Source: Planctomycetes bacterium GWF2_42_9 (GTDB lineage: Bacteria; Planctomycetota; Phycisphaerae; Sedimentisphaerales; UBA12454). From it: a stretch of DNA of 53,317 bases. The position numbers were made by a program, and so were the translations under genes. The first letter of the stretch is position 1, and each line of letters starts with the position of its first letter. The DNA lies in contig MHYA01000155.1 of NCBI GenBank assembly GCA_001825675.1, forward strand, positions 1 through 53,317. Reading direction: 5' to 3'. Shown piece after piece: positions 28,236-37,150 of this stretch. The notes under the pieces are model-generated. The model had not been told where the DNA came from. It worked only from the letters and a program-made list of their open reading frames with translations, and did not search any database.

Positions 28236-29412
28236 AGTAAAAAGCTATCTATTGCAGTATGAAAACGCTCTTTACAAAGATGTGTTGCCATTCTGGGAAA
28301 AGTATTCTATAGACTCAAAATGTGGGGGGTTTTTTACTTGTCTTGATCGCCGGGGACAAATTTACGATTCTGATAAATTTGTATGGCTGCAGGCTCGTCA
28401 GGTATGGATGTTTTCTAAACTCTATAATGAAAAACGTCAAAAAAGCAAAGATGGAAAATGGCTTGATATCGCCCAGCACGGAGCAGACTTTCTCAAAAAG
28501 AATGGCCATGATAAACAATTGAACTGGTACTTTTCTTTAGATAGACAAGGCCGTCCTTTAATTGCACCATACAACATATTCTCTGACTGCTTCGCTGCAA
28601 TGGCTTTTAGCCAATATGCTCTCGCCAGCAAAAAAGAATGGGCTCGTGATCTCTCGTTAAAAACATATAAAAACGTCCTTAAAAGATATAAAAATCCCAA
28701 AGGCAAATACTCTAAAATTGTCTCCGGCACACGCCCATTGGTTTCATTCGCTTTGCCGATGATTCTGCTCAACCTTACTAAAGAGCTTGAATGGATGCTT
28801 GACAAGGATTCCGTTGAACAAACAACATCACAATGTATTTCTGAAATTCTAAACATATTTTATGATAAAAATAAAGGTCTCATTTTTGAACACACCAGCC
28901 CAAATGGTAAACATCCTGACTGCTTTGATGGCAGACTGATAAATCCCGGCCATGGCATAGAAGGCATGTGGTTCCTTATGGATATTGCCAGACAGACAAA
29001 AAACCGCGTACTAATCAATAAAGCTGTTAAAATCGTCCTTGACACATTGAACTATAGCTGGGATCGTCATTACGGCGGAATTTTTTACTTCATGGATTCC
29101 GAAGGCCTTCCGCCCCAGCAACTCGAATGGAATCAAAAACTTTGGTGGGTACATCTCGAAACTCTTATAGCCTTACTAATGGGTTATTATCTAACAGACG
29201 ATAACTCCTGCTGGATATGGTTTAAAAAGGTACACAAATGGACATGGCAGCATTTTGCGGATCCAGAGTATGGCGAGTGGTTTGGTTACCTTGATAGACA
29301 AGGCAAAGTTCTCTTACAACTCAAAGGTGGTAAATGGAAAGGATGTTTTCATTTGCCGAGAGCTTTATTGAAATGTTCACAACTATTTGAATCGCTTTCT
29401 TCAAAAAAATAG
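28228..29412 (+). CDS. N-acylglucosamine 2-epimerase (AGE) family protein
   Basis: 394 residues of the (alpha/alpha)6 AGE fold. Visible motifs: [61 protein letters not shown] and the C-terminal [32 protein letters not shown]. The latter is very close in style to renin-binding-protein/N-acyl-D-glucosamine 2-epimerases, whose histidines catalyse C2 epimerisation. Family members interconvert ManNAc/GlcNAc, or mannose/glucose ends of disaccharides. The start is TTG at 28228 with AGGA seven bases upstream, inside the end of the FAD oxidoreductase gene. Together with GH130 it may process mannosyl disaccharides or hexosamines. Confidence 0.9.
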   Translation: MDKVKSYLLQYENALYKDVLPFWEKYSIDSKCGGFFTCLDRRGQIYDSDKFVWLQARQVWMFSKLYNEKRQKSKDGKWLDIAQHGADFLKKNGHDKQLNWYFSLDRQGRPLIAPYNIFSDCFAAMAFSQYALASKKEWARDLSLKTYKNVLKRYKNPKGKYSKIVSGTRPLVSFALPMILLNLTKELEWMLDKDSVEQTTSQCISEILNIFYDKNKGLIFEHTSPNGKHPDCFDGRLINPGHGIEGMWFLMDIARQTKNRVLINKAVKIVLDTLNYSWDRHYGGIFYFMDSEGLPPQQLEWNQKLWWVHLETLIALLMGYYLTDDNSCWIWFKKVHKWTWQHFADPEYGEWFGYLDRQGKVLLQLKGGKWKGCFHLPRALLKCSQLFESLSSKK

Positions 29413-29427
29413 AACGGAATTAATTCA

Positions 29428-30888
29428 ATGGATTATTATGATCGCATAACAGCATGCTGGATTGGCAAATGCATTGGCGGAACTCTTGGCGCACCTTATG
29501 AAGGACAAAACGGCCCGCACAATCTTGTTTTTTATGACCCAATACCTGACAAACCTTTAGCAAATGATGATTTAGATCTGCAATTAGTCTGGCTCAAATG
29601 CCTCGAACAATCTGACTGTGATATAGGATATGATACTTTTGCTAAAGCATGGCTTCATTGGATCAAATATGGGTGGGATGAATATGGTGTTGCGATTTGG
29701 AATTTAAAGCGCGGCATAAATCCGCCATTAAGCGGATTGCACAATAACTGGTTTATTCACGGTATGGGAGCTGCCATTCGCTCGGAAATTTGGGCATGCC
29801 TTTTTCCCAATCAGCCTGATATAGCCGCATATTTCGCCAAAATTGACTCATCAGTAGATCATGCCTTTGAGGGCGTATTTGCTGAAATGTTTTTGGCAGG
29901 CGCTCAAAGTGCCGCTTTCACCGCCCCCTCGATTGAAGATGCTATTAAAACAGGTTTAAAATATATTCCACCAGAATCTCAGATTCATAAAATTTTCGCA
30001 CATACACTCAGCCTGGCTAAAAGTAACACCTCATTTTTAGATGCACGCCAATCTATTCTTAATAATTTTTACAGCCATAATTTTACAGATTGCCTGATGA
30101 ATCTTGGATTTATACTCTATGCCCTTTTGAAAGGAAATAGTGATTTTGAAAAAACATTGCTTACCGCTGTTAATTGCGGAATGGATAGTGATTGTACAGC
30201 AGCAACCTGCGGTGCTTTTGTTGGAATTTTTAAAGGCATGAAAGGAATTGATTTAAAATGGTCTAAACCTATCGGACAGCACATTGTCGTTGCAGATTTT
30301 TTAAACAATTTAGGTTTACCCACAACCATTTCCGAACTAACAGACAGAGTTGTCAGGCTTTCACAAAAGATGAAAAAACAAATGGTGAATTTCAAGCCAG
30401 ACCTAACTTTGTCGCCGATTGATGACAATTACTCCTGGCTGCTCTTTACTGATGAAAATCAATGCAACGATTTTGAAAAGCAGTTAGATAAGTCAAAATG
30501 TAAAACAATCTCGGCATCTTGTATTCATATCACTTTGACAGACCACCTTAAATTACCCCTGCAATCTCCGTGTTTTCTCACCAATCTAACTGTTCCAGTT
30601 GATATCGATGCCTTCATAATGATTTGTTCTGACGCGGGTATTACCGCCTGGCTTGATGATGAAATGATACTCAACTATCATGGCCGTCACCTTGCAATTC
30701 CCGCTTCACACCGAACAGAAGGTGGAGCAAGCATACCCGTAAAATTGAAAAATGGTTTAAAATACAAACTAAAAATTCGCTTTTGGAATGTGACCCATCC
30801 AACCACCTTTACTGTTGCGGTCTTAGATAAAAATAATCACTATATAAACCAATTCAATTTAAATGCTGTTGATTTATTACCAAAATAA
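29428..30888 (+). CDS. ADP-ribosylglycohydrolase-family protein with C-terminal beta domain
   Basis: 486 residues. The N-terminal 310 residues are ARH-like: RITACWIGKCIGGTLGAPYE, the metal-binding ANDDLDLQLVW, FAEMFLAGAQSAAF, and GMDSDCTAATCGAFVG near 255. The acidic residues expected for the Mg pair are present. The last 150 or so residues form a beta-rich domain (IDAFIMICSDAGITAWLDDEMI, PVKLKNGLKYKLKIRFWN) like the PA14/CBM-like tails of planctomycete catabolic proteins. Canonical members remove ADP-ribose; members in carbohydrate operons probably cleave another N- or O-glycoside. It is 15 bases after the AGE gene. Substrate unknown. Confidence 0.87.
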   Translation: MDYYDRITACWIGKCIGGTLGAPYEGQNGPHNLVFYDPIPDKPLANDDLDLQLVWLKCLEQSDCDIGYDTFAKAWLHWIKYGWDEYGVAIWNLKRGINPPLSGLHNNWFIHGMGAAIRSEIWACLFPNQPDIAAYFAKIDSSVDHAFEGVFAEMFLAGAQSAAFTAPSIEDAIKTGLKYIPPESQIHKIFAHTLSLAKSNTSFLDARQSILNNFYSHNFTDCLMNLGFILYALLKGNSDFEKTLLTAVNCGMDSDCTAATCGAFVGIFKGMKGIDLKWSKPIGQHIVVADFLNNLGLPTTISELTDRVVRLSQKMKKQMVNFKPDLTLSPIDDNYSWLLFTDENQCNDFEKQLDKSKCKTISASCIHITLTDHLKLPLQSPCFLTNLTVPVDIDAFIMICSDAGITAWLDDEMILNYHGRHLAIPASHRTEGGASIPVKLKNGLKYKLKIRFWNVTHPTTFTVAVLDKNNHYINQFNLNAVDLLPK

Positions 30889-30985
30889 GGCAAGCTTGTA
30901 GATAACAAATAAATCATATTCAATCAATGCCAACTGTATAGCATAGCCATTAATTGTCTAAAAATATATTAGGAATAAAGACAAA

Positions 30986-32395
30986 ATGAATATAACAAAT
31001 GAAAAAGAAAAGAAGCTTACATTTGATAAAAAGTTGTCATGGGGTGCAGGCGGTATGGCAGACTGCCTGATGTCAAGTGCTATATTCCCATTAGCTATGC
31101 CAATATATAATATTGCTCTTGGTGTTAGCCCTGTTCTGATTGGATATGCAATGGCAATTCCAAGGATTTGGGATGCCTTCGCTGATCCACTTGTTGGAAA
31201 TATTTCCGACAATACTCAGAGCCGCTTAGGACGCCGAAGACCATATATATTTATAGGAGCCATATTGGCCGGCATACTATTTGCCCTTATATGGACACCT
31301 CCGTCTGGTTTATCAGAAATTGGTTTGTTTTTTTACTTTCTGGTTCTCTCAACTTTATTCTTTACCGCATATGCTGCTTTTGCTATTCCATGGAATGCAT
31401 TAGGATACGAATTGAGCACCGATTATAATGAACGAACAAACGTCATGGCCTATAAAGGTTTTCTTGCGAGTCTCGCCAGTGCTATACTCATGCCTTGGCC
31501 ATATAAACTCTGCTTCATGAAACTCTTTGGCAGCACTAATGAAATCCAAGGTGTTCGTATTGTTGGCGTCATATATGGATTAATGATGATTTTATTGGGT
31601 ATTATCCCCGCAATATTTTGCCGTGAACAAATCTCTACTAATTATCAAAAGAAATTATCTCTTCGAAATGGTCTCAAGGAGACATTTAAGAACAAGGCAT
31701 TTGTAATTTTGTCATGTGTTATGGCCTGTGTAATTATTGGAGTATTTCTTGTTAGCCCACTTCAGACATATATTTTTATCTTTCATGTATACAAGGGCAG
31801 CAAGGCTGACGGAGCAACTTTAAGTGCGATTTTTCAAATTACGTACAACATCTTGGGAATGGCCATAATGCCTTTAATTGTACATTATGCGGCAAAATGG
31901 GGCAAAAAACGTGTTTTGCAAATAGGACTGCTCATGATAATTTGCGGTTATCTTTCAACATTTTGGGCTTTTAATTCCAGGTATCCTTATCTTGCATTGG
32001 TAATTTGCTTTTTTAATAGCCCTGGACTTGCATGCATTTCGGTACTGTCGTCATCTATGTTAGCAGATATTTGTGATATCGATGAATTGAATACAGGTTA
32101 TAGACGACAAGGTATGTACGGCGGAATTTTTTCCTGGATATTCAAGGTTGGAATGGGTGCTGTTATTGCAATAAGTGGCGTTGCAGTCAGTCTATCTGGA
32201 TTTGATGCTGCTTTAGGTTTAAATCAGAAGCCCCAGGCAATTTTTTATCTGCGTTGTTATTATGCTGTTGCACCAATTGTAGTTCTGATAATTGCATTTT
32301 CATTGACTTTTTTGTTCCCAATAACTGAAAAACAAATGCGGCAAATACGCAACGTACTCGATAAAAGAAACTTGAATAAAACTTTGGTTGCATGA
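30986..32395 (+). CDS. GPH-type (MFS) glycoside:cation symporter
   Basis: 469 residues with about 12 membrane helices. Typical GPH motifs are present: SWGAGGMADCL, AIPRIWDAFADPLVGNISDNTQSRLGRRRPYIFIGAI, the NALGYELSTDYNERT loop, and the DICDIDELNTGYRRQGMYGG stretch before the later helices. Family members import disaccharides, pentosides or glucuronides with Na+ or H+. It is the last gene of the plus-strand operon, 97 bases after the ARH-like gene, with AGGA upstream of the ATG. A lone GATAAC half-site lies at about 30904 in that gap. A transposon relic begins within about 20 bases of its stop. Confidence 0.92.
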   Translation: MNITNEKEKKLTFDKKLSWGAGGMADCLMSSAIFPLAMPIYNIALGVSPVLIGYAMAIPRIWDAFADPLVGNISDNTQSRLGRRRPYIFIGAILAGILFALIWTPPSGLSEIGLFFYFLVLSTLFFTAYAAFAIPWNALGYELSTDYNERTNVMAYKGFLASLASAILMPWPYKLCFMKLFGSTNEIQGVRIVGVIYGLMMILLGIIPAIFCREQISTNYQKKLSLRNGLKETFKNKAFVILSCVMACVIIGVFLVSPLQTYIFIFHVYKGSKADGATLSAIFQITYNILGMAIMPLIVHYAAKWGKKRVLQIGLLMIICGYLSTFWAFNSRYPYLALVICFFNSPGLACISVLSSSMLADICDIDELNTGYRRQGMYGGIFSWIFKVGMGAVIAISGVAVSLSGFDAALGLNQKPQAIFYLRCYYAVAPIVVLIIAFSLTFLFPITEKQMRQIRNVLDKRNLNKTLVA

Positions 32396-32410
32396 CAAAG
32401 ATAACCTTAT

Positions 32411-32480
32411 TCGCCGGTTAAGCGATATATGAGTATGGATAGATTGAATGAAATGGAAGTAGAAAATGCGGCGATGTCCG
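32411..32480 (+). pseudogene. C-terminal relic of an IS256-type transposase
   Basis: Reading YMSMDRLNEMEVENAAMSDK in frame matches the pattern of the IS256 transposase C-terminus in this window (YLNMKRLEEH...GVAMVG). It is followed by an IS1182-like end at 32502, and the matching IS256 terminus reappears at 36427-36469 in the right orientation. Everything upstream of this tail is lost. Confidence 0.6.
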
Positions 32481-32594
32481 ATAAGCTACTGCCTGCCCCT
32501 CCGGCTTGTCGATTTAGTTTTTTAGCATTGCATCTTTGGAAGCTTGCGCTATAATCTGATTAAATAAAAATTTCTGAAGCATGGATGTATTCAG

Positions 32595-33816
32595 ATGACT
32601 CGTTGGGCGAACACTTCTCTTGAACGTGAACAGATTGTACTTTTTAGTCCCACCCTTGATAGTTGTATTGATGAGGATCATCCAGTCAGGCTGTTTGATG
32701 AAATCTTAGTCGAATTGGACTGGTCTGTATGGGAATGCCAATATTTTAGTGGCATCGGACAACCGGCTATACACCCACGAATTATTGCTTCAGCCATCCT
32801 TTATGGTATGAGTCATGGTATACGTTCGAGTCGACGCCTTGAATGGGCATGTAAGAATGCTGTGGATTTTATATGGCTGGTAGAAGGCCGGCAGATCGAC
32901 CACTCAACATTTTGTAACTTTAGAAACCGATTCAAAAAAGAGCTTAAAAATATATTCCGCCAATTGGGACAGGTAGCTATGGCAATGGGCATGGTGAATC
33001 TAAACCAGATAGCATTTGATGGCACCAAGATACGTGCGAGTAGCCGTAGATGGTGAACGAGGTTTTATCGTTGACGCTGATGTTATTTCAGGAAATGACG
33101 AGCCAGGCGCAACACCACAATTGATAAATCAAATTAAAGAAGATTATGGCCAAATGGCAAAGCAAGTCTTGGCAGATGCATTATTTTCGAGCGGTTCATT
33201 GCTCAAGTGGCTAGATGATCGTGGAATAGAAGCATATATTCCAGTTGATGCAAATGTGTCGGTGAAAGACAATCCAGCAATTCGTGATGATTTGACACAG
33301 CCTGTAGCGGTTGAAGACTGGCCTAAACTTCCTCGGAATCCTCAAACAAAAAAGATTGACAGAAGTGCATTCATTTATGATGAATCAAAAGATTGTTATT
33401 ATTGTCCTATGGGAAAAATGATAAAATATTCCAAGACAGTATATGGCAGCAATCCTGTTGTAGAATCGAGAAGGTATGAATGCGGGCATTGCATAAGATG
33501 CTCTCTTTCATCAGAATGTTTAATTGGAAATTCATGCTTTCGTACTGTTACGCGAGATCAATATCAGGAATTGCGAGACAAGGCATTAGCAAGAATGAAA
33601 ACTGAGGAGGGCAAAAGAAATTACGGTAAGCGCATGTGGTTAAATGAAGGTGCATTCGGTCTGATCAAATCATGGATAGGGTTACGACAGTTCCTTTGCA
33701 GAGGCTTGGATAAAGTGCGAACCGAATGGCTATGGGCCTGTACGGCATTCAATTTAAAGAAACTTGCAAAAGTTGTCTTGAGTATCCGTCTCCAAGTACA
33801 ACTTTCGCTCAAGTAA
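32595..33816 (+). pseudogene. IS1182-family transposase, internally deleted and frameshifted
   Basis: The first part (32595-33056) reads from RWANTSLEREQIVLFSPTLDS to FDGTKIRASS and then hits a stop. The second part continues in another frame from VAVDGERGFIVDADVISGND to the end at 33816. Between the two, intact relatives carry roughly 100-130 residues, which are missing here; the join is at about 33040-33048. The catalytic residues still visible are Asp in FDGTKI, Asp in LADALFSSG and Glu in WLNEGAFGLIK. The Cys cluster CGHCIRCSLSSEC is typical. It is inactive as it stands. Confidence 0.88.
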
Positions 33817-33851
33817 GAGAGTAAATAAATGTGTCTTAAGTGTTTTTTACT

Positions 33852-33859
33852 GATAAAAT
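33852..33859. repeat. IS66 target-site duplication, left copy (GATAAAAT)
   Basis: GATAAAAT at 33852-33859 is repeated exactly at 36296-36303, directly outside the two inverted repeats of the IS66 element. Eight bp is the known duplication length for IS66. Confidence 0.92.
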
Positions 33860-33894
33860 GTATCATTCCGGCCAAATACACCCCTGCAAAAAAT

Positions 33895-35441
33895 TTATGC
33901 GGCGGCTTTATCGGCAGTCTTTTCAGGCGGCTTCCAATTACTCGGCAGCAACTCATCTATCTTTTCCATCGGATGGGTGCTAATTCTGCTCAGCACATCC
34001 TGGAAGTATGCAAACGGATCAATGTCATTTAATTTTGCAGCTGGCCACAAGGCTGTAAATATTCGCTGCACATCGTGCTCCGGCTTCACTTCCCGCAAAG
34101 AGATAATTTTTTCTGCCGATGCAGACTGTTCGCAAAGTTCTTTCAGATAAATTATTATCTATCTCAAGTATCGGGTCATCAACATATCTGTTCAACGCTT
34201 CCCATTGATTCAGCGAATATGTAATTGCCTTGCCCATCGGACTTTTCGGAAGCACCTGGTCTTTATATTCGTTAAGAACAGCCTTTATTTCATTCAATAT
34301 CGGCTTGGCTTCATTTTGCCTTGCTTGGAGCAATTGTGTACCATCGTATTTTTCTTCTTTAGCATGTTTTTCAATTTCATAAAGCCTGCCCCATAATACC
34401 ATCAAACGAGCAGCTCTGACAGGATCACTGTCTAAAGCATATTCAAACTTTCTTCTGGCATGTGCATGACAGCCTATCTCTGTAGCTCCAGATGTCCTGA
34501 AGTATTCATCATAGCCGCTGTATGCATCAGCCTGCAATTTACCACAATATTTACCAAGGAATTTTATTGGACCCTCTCTTGACCGTGTCGGTGTGAAGTC
34601 AAAAACTACGTTTTTCTTATCATCGATATATGCCCATAAATAGCCGTTATACGTAGAACCTTTGCGGCCTGGATTTTTTACTGGTATCGATGTGTCATCC
34701 GAATTTATCTTCGGTGACTCAAGTATTTTTTTATGCATCCTTTTTACCAATGGCACAAGCAAATCTGAACACTGCCCAACCCAATCGCACATTGTCGATA
34801 CATTGATATCAACACCACTTCGTTGAAATATACCTTCAAGCCGGTTCAACGGTGCATGGTCGCAATACTTGCTCGTTATAATATGTGCAAGCAGTCCTTC
34901 ACCAGCTATGCCTTTGTCAACAGCCATCGGAGGAAGTTGACCTATTGATATATTCCCTTCACATTTTTTACAGGCCATTTTATATCTGACATATTGCTTA
35001 ACATAAAAACACGCAGGTCTGTATTCGAGTTTTTCTGTTTTTTTCGGAGCCGATGATTTCTTTTGGGGTGTTACAGATTTCACAGGTTTGCTCTTTCGGC
35101 TGCGGCATTATCTCGGTTGTCTCTCTGGGAAGCTCGGCAGGCAGTGGATTTCTGCCGTTATGATTTTCATTCTTTGGCTTTTTAACTATTTCCTGTTTTT
35201 CTTGCTTCTGCTGTTCGAGCTTCGCCTTAACTTCATCATATAGATTTTCAAACAGCAATCGTTGTGCAGGATTTAGTTTCTCACTCTTTTTGCCGAACAA
35301 TTGTCTCTTGAGATAATATAATTGCCCCTGTAAATCATCGATTTGACCAAGCAGAGTAAGCACCATTTCCTTTAGAGTATCGGTATCATTCGGAAGGTTT
35401 TCTTTAGATGTTTCTGCTGTTACTTTTATCGTCCCTGACAT
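33895..35441 (-). pseudogene. tnpC: IS66 TnpC transposase with two frameshifts
   Basis: Read through, it is a full IS66 transposase of about 510 residues: an N-terminal leucine-zipper-like part (35441 to about 35040), a zinc-finger region, the DDE core, and the C-terminal DIDPFAYFQDVLSRI element (to 33895). The catalytic residues are Asp in SDDTSIPV, Asp in QADAYSGYDEY and Glu in IDNNLSERTLR. The frame is broken near 35038-35044 by a run of seven A, where six would restore it, and again near 34030 by one extra A in AAAA (minus strand). Both are +1 A-run changes, so sequencing error, slippage or real decay are all possible. tnpA and tnpB are intact. Confidence 0.9.
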
Positions 35442-35515
35442 GAATATCTATATAACAGCAAATGCCTTAAAAGCAAGCCTAAAGTCGTATAAATACAAAA
35501 TAATTTAAATATATT

Positions 35516-35875
35516 TTATATTTTTTCCGGCCTTTCATAACGTTTTCGTCTTCTTGCCTTGAACAAATCTATGCCTTCAAGTATCCATGTCAGTTTTGCA
35601 ATATCAACTTCGATAGATGGTTTGTTTTTATCTTGAGGAAGTTTTTCAAATGTTCCTTCCTGCAACTGCTTATACCAGATTATAAATCCCGTTCTGTCCC
35701 AGAAAAGTATTTTGCATTTATCACCTGTCTTGCTGAAAAATACAAACAGATGTCCGCTGAACGGATCTTTTTGCATGAAACTTTCTGTTAGCATTGAGAG
35801 TTTGTTGAAGCCCGATCTCATATCCGTCGGCTGTGAATAAATAAATATTTTTACCGATGATGGCAGCGTCAGCAT
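35516..35875 (-). CDS. tnpB: IS66 TnpB accessory protein
   Basis: 119 residues of the IS66 Orf2-like family, with the familiar run YSQPTDMRSGFNKLSML, then DPFSGHLFVFFSKTGDKCKILFWDRTGF and WYKQLQEGTFEKLP. It is needed for transposition of IS66 elements but its exact role is unclear. It overlaps tnpA by seven bases and appears intact. Confidence 0.95.
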   Translation of the reverse strand: MLTLPSSVKIFIYSQPTDMRSGFNKLSMLTESFMQKDPFSGHLFVFFSKTGDKCKILFWDRTGFIIWYKQLQEGTFEKLPQDKNKPSIEVDIAKLTWILEGIDLFKARRRKRYERPEKI

Positions 35876-36228
35876 AATTGGGTCTGATGTAAAACTGAAA
35901 TAACTGTTGTTAATGTTTTAGCGTCAACACCAGCAGGAATTTTTAGAATGCTGCCACAACTAAGCAAAAGTTCTATGGCAGCAGAATTATTTTCAGGCAT
36001 TGCCACTTCGATGAATGCCGATGGTTCGGATTCATGTTGGTTATCCTGTTCTGAATCACCGCCGGTCAGCTTTTTTCTCCACGAATAAAAAGATGGCTCT
36101 GATAAGCTTTCTTTTTTACAAAACTGACGGACCGATAGCCCGCTGGACTGCCATGTTTCAATTACCATCTTCCAAAATTGCTGCTGGTCGGTTTCAGATT
36201 TTTGCTTCGTACTCACGATATACTCCAT
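35869..36228 (-). CDS. tnpA: IS66 TnpA-like helix-turn-helix protein
   Basis: 119 residues. The N-terminal helix-turn-helix is QQFWKMVIETWQSSGLSVRQFCKKESLSEPSFYSWRKKL, as in IS66 Orf1 proteins. A basic and acidic linker follows, then the short conserved C-terminal part (IELLLSCGSILKIPAGVDAKTLTTVISVL). It probably binds DNA and supports transposition. It is the first gene of the IS66 element and appears intact. Confidence 0.92.
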   Translation of the reverse strand: MEYIVSTKQKSETDQQQFWKMVIETWQSSGLSVRQFCKKESLSEPSFYSWRKKLTGGDSEQDNQHESEPSAFIEVAMPENNSAAIELLLSCGSILKIPAGVDAKTLTTVISVLHQTQLC

Positions 36229-36295
36229 TTAAATCATGAGATGCATTATTCACTTTTTAAAGAATACCGCAAGATGCACTTGGCCGGAAAGTTAC

Positions 36296-36303
36296 GATAA
36301 AAT
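36296..36303. repeat. IS66 target-site duplication, right copy (GATAAAAT)
   Basis: Exact copy of 33852-33859, immediately outside the right inverted repeat of IS66. The following bases up to 36426 are the right remainder of the IS1182-like element. Confidence 0.92.
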
Positions 36304-36426
36304 AGCAATGTGGTATGTAATGTCATCAGTAATTTAAAAAAAACTCTCAATCGCGATTAAATTTGCAGCTATGACCTCAGGTTCAAAAAATTCTGAATGA
36401 TTGGATAGTATTAAATCGACAAGCCG

Positions 36427-36469
36427 TAAGTGTTGAGGATGACAAAGATGATGACCAGATTAAGAGCTT
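36427..36469 (+). repeat. IS256 terminus relic (perfect inverted copy of window positions 1-36)
   Basis: Positions 36427-36462 are the exact reverse complement of 1-36, and the outer part of the IS256 terminal repeat (GACCAGATTAAGAGCTT) runs 36453-36469. It is the other side of the IS256 relic whose transposase tail is at 32411-32480, split by the IS1182-like insertion. Confidence 0.85.
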
Positions 36470-36485
36470 ATAAAAAAATGTGGTC

Positions 36486-36758
36486 GCGGTAGGGACTGAG
36501 ATTACTCCCAGCCCCCCGCACATTTCCGTACGGGCAGTACTACTGCATACGGCTCTTGCCTTGAGTCATAACGTGCAATCGCTCCCAGGGAAATGGATGC
36601 AAGATTCGCGGTTGTGGCAACCATCTATTAATCAGGGGATGCATTCGTTTCCATGTAAGACGACTTTTCTGGCTTCTGCGTCGTAACGCTCGAAACCAAA
36701 GCCAGCAAACATGTTTTCGGAATGACAATAATCGGCGATACGTTACCAGCATAACCAC
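36486..36758 (-). pseudogene. C-terminal remnant of a group II intron-type reverse transcriptase/maturase
   Basis: Minus-strand reading includes FRKHVCWLWFRALRRRSQKSRLTWKRM and RWLPQPRILHPFPWERL, the pattern seen at the C-terminus of group II intron RT/maturases. Downstream comes GAGCCGTATGCAGTA, then TACTGCCCGTACGG, a hairpin, followed by a G-rich GTGCGGGGGGC stretch of the sort that follows such ORFs. The RT core is missing. The upstream end joins an integrase fragment at about 36765. Confidence 0.6.
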
Positions 36759-36769
36759 ATGACTTGGGG

Positions 36770-36973
36770 TCAGTGTAGGTCGCTACGACCGATTCTTTTG
36801 GCCAACACCGCTAATTTCCATCGCTGCTCATCAGAAAGAATAATTCGCTTCTTGCCAATTTTTTCTTTGAGTATGGCGTTCTCTGTTTTGAGGTATTCTA
36901 TTACATCCTGCTGTTGCTGGTTAATCCAGCCGGCAAGCATAGTTAAAATCATTGTCCAGGGACGAATTTTCAT
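36770..36973 (-). pseudogene. N-terminal fragment of integrase-core transposase
   Basis: 67 residues, MKIRPWTMILTMLAGWINQQQQDVIEYL then KTENAILKEKIGKKRIILSDEQRWKLAVLAKRIGRS. This is the N-terminus of a planctomycete-type integrase-core protein, cut off where the next helix (about 'VLSEV...PDTILAWHR') should follow. A more decayed copy is at 1505-1606. Confidence 0.75.
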
Positions 36974-37150
36974 AGATGTCCTTTTTTACTATAATGAATT
37001 TTCTAAATTCCTATATAAAATCCTCATATTGAGTTTTGAACATCTTAACAAGAATAATAATTTCAACAACCGAAAATGGCTGGAATGTCAAAGTATGATA
37101 GACGGGTGAAATATTTGAAAACATTTTCAAAGATGTTATAATTTTTGACT

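Larger units (their letters stand above)
33860..36295 (-). mobile_element. IS66-family element with intact ends and 8-bp target duplication
   Basis: Inverted repeats run 33860-33880 and 36275-36295 and share the core TTCCGGCCAA (GTA at the outer end, CA at the inner end). They are flanked by the duplicated GATAAAAT. The element holds the standard three genes in the order tnpA (36228), tnpB (35875) and tnpC (35441), all on the minus strand. It lies inside the right part of an IS1182-like element, just after that transposase gene. Confidence 0.93.
32502..36426 (+). mobile_element. IS1182-like element interrupted by IS66
   Basis: Terminal inverted repeats CGGCTTGTCGATTTA (32502-32516) and TAAATCGACAAGCCG (36412-36426) are perfect over 15 bp. 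Without the IS66 insertion and one copy of its target repeat the element is about 1.48 kb, shorter than usual because its transposase has an internal deletion. The right end abuts an IS256 terminus exactly at the midpoint of what is a palindrome in the intact IS256 copy. Confidence 0.8.

Noticed and set aside
30902-30909. GATAAC half-site before the GPH symporter gene as a third LacI operator
   Set aside because: Only one arm is present, with no dyad partner at the expected spacing. In AT-rich DNA such six-base matches occur by chance.
35038-35048. A AAA AAC heptamer in tnpC, a possible -1 programmed frameshift site
   Set aside because: The downstream reading frame is +1, not -1, relative to the upstream frame, so a standard -1 slip would not join them. 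A one-base indel in the A7 run fits better.
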